Assembly (NCBI RefSeq): GCF_013265555.1
Contig: NZ_CP041345.1
Coordinates: 1-64,000, forward strand
Length of the DNA: 64,000 bases
From: Tenuifilum thalassicum
Lineage (GTDB): Bacteria; Bacteroidota; Bacteroidia; Bacteroidales; Tenuifilaceae
Direction of reading: 5' to 3'
Below the pieces are notes generated by a model that saw only the letters and a program-made list of their open reading frames with translations, did not search any database and was not told where the DNA came from. A program made the translations under genes and the position numbers. This document shows, in pieces, positions 63,725 to 64,000 of this stretch (position 1 is its first letter; each line of letters starts with the position of its first letter).

Positions 63725-63773
63725 AGCAAAAATTTTAGATAGATAATTTATTGTAAAGTTACAAAAAGAATTT

Positions 63774-63799
63774 GAGGAAGTTAAAGGAATGATTCGGAA
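63774..63799. repeat. GAGGAA-type direct repeat, copy a
   Basis: This 26-base stretch matches the stretch at 63888-63913 at 24 of 26 positions; a partial third copy lies at 63868-63889. Purine-rich, intergenic. Confidence 0.6.
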
Positions 63800-63823
63800 T
63801 GTCTCGGAAATAATCGGGAGCCT

Positions 63824-63855
63824 TTGTAATGCCGAGCGTAGTAGAGGCATCTCTT
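63824..63855. repeat. Palindromic intergenic repeat (ATGCCGAGCG...GGCATCTC type)
   Basis: Inverted arms AATGCC (63828-63833) and GGCATC-like (63846-63851) flank GAGCGTAGTAGA. I recall short intergenic repeats of this shape (ATxCCGAGCG ... GGxATCTC) in many unrelated bacterial genomes. It lies between the two GAGGAA direct repeats. Confidence 0.5.
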
Positions 63856-63887
63856 CCTGAAGAATATGAGGAAGTTAAAAGAAGTTA

Positions 63888-63913
63888 GAGGAATTTAAAG
63901 GAATGACTCGGAA
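63888..63913. repeat. GAGGAA-type direct repeat, copy b
   Basis: Second copy of the 26-base repeat at 63774-63799, with two differences. Confidence 0.6.
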
Positions 63914-63950
63914 GATTTGATTGACCATATTTGTTTTCACCCCTGTTTGA

Positions 63951-63986
63951 CTCTGTGCATTTCTCTGCGTATCTCTGTGGTATAAT
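63951..63986. repeat. CTCTGTG triplicate repeat, copy 2
   Basis: CTCTGTGCATTT, CTCTGCGTAT and CTCTGTGGT units followed by ATAATAAAT; diverged copy of the element at 61113-61140, in the same orientation. Confidence 0.6.
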
Positions 63987-64000
63987 AAATAAAATGCAGA

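Noticed and set aside
63725-63850. N-terminal extension of the small membrane protein
   Set aside because: The 42 extra residues come from intergenic repeats and lack the hydrophobic pattern of the family; ATG at 63724 fits better.
1-64000. CRISPR arrays, rRNA, tRNA, transposases, prophage genes
   Set aside because: Read for on both strands; no regularly spaced repeats, rRNA or tRNA-like segments, DDE transposase or phage structural motifs were recognised.

Overview
This window looks like the chromosome of a Bacteroidota bacterium, most likely Bacteroidales/Marinilabiliales-like. The evidence is a set of lineage-typical families (GldA, PorT-type barrel, DUF4270, DUF4834, DUF6249, Wzi, stand-alone starch-synthase-like protein), TTTG / TAnnTTTG promoters with 20-nt spacing, no obvious Shine-Dalgarno sites, and low to moderate GC. 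No rRNA, tRNA, CRISPR array, prophage or intact insertion sequence was seen. Most genes are vertically inherited housekeeping genes, and the L-serine dehydratase and cyclic-2,3-bisphosphoglycerate-synthetase-like protein fit an anaerobic or fermentative life.

Layout. 1-3.6 kb: a minus-strand operon (flippase, dut, EnvC-like LytM protein, RsbW-like ATPase) in which the last two genes are frame-disrupted. 3.6-8.1 kb: lipoprotein cyclophilin, pheS and a Crp/Fnr regulator (+), facing ruvB and nadA (-). 8.13-8.53 kb: an AT-rich gap with a cluster of DnaA-box-like 9-mers, a candidate oriC; gene orientation is biased away from it on both sides. 8.5-19 kb: outer-membrane barrel, Xaa-Pro aminopeptidase, VanZ-like, GldA plus a coiled-coil protein, a serpin, and an ispD operon with a GNAT-like protein and a large unknown secreted protein. 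19-31 kb: acyl-CoA synthetase, Ca/Na antiporter, Ig-like lipoprotein, thiamine-binding protein, PorT barrel, flavin reductase, rlmN, a zinc-ribbon orphan, the cPGS-like P-loop protein and sppA. 31-42 kb: folK, lipocalin, upp, DNA glycosylase, crcB with DUF190, tig, clpP, a large propeller-like protein, ROK glucokinase and L-serine dehydratase. 42-52.9 kb: sugar transferase, Wzi, TPR lipoprotein, glmS/DUF4270/starch-synthase-like operon diverging from panC, panD and an LPG-synthase-like membrane protein. 52.9-64 kb: metK behind a SAM-II riboswitch with a well-placed promoter, lgt, a zinc/manganese ABC operon with an S1-domain gene attached, a DUF6249/ECF sigma/anti-sigma-like triad, a C-GCAxxG-C-C protein, orphan DNA with gene remnants and short repeats, lpdA, and a small membrane protein.

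The strongest non-routine observations are the SAM-II riboswitch before metK, the candidate oriC between nadA and the outer-membrane barrel gene, the multiply broken EnvC-like gene, the inverted repeat before the metal ABC operon, and three kinds of short intergenic repeats at 61.1 and 63.8-64 kb. I did not find a clearly new multi-gene defence or metabolic system. The least explained proteins are the 750-residue secreted protein at 14.9-17.2 kb, the S1-like protein at 58.0 kb and the orphan at 61.5 kb.
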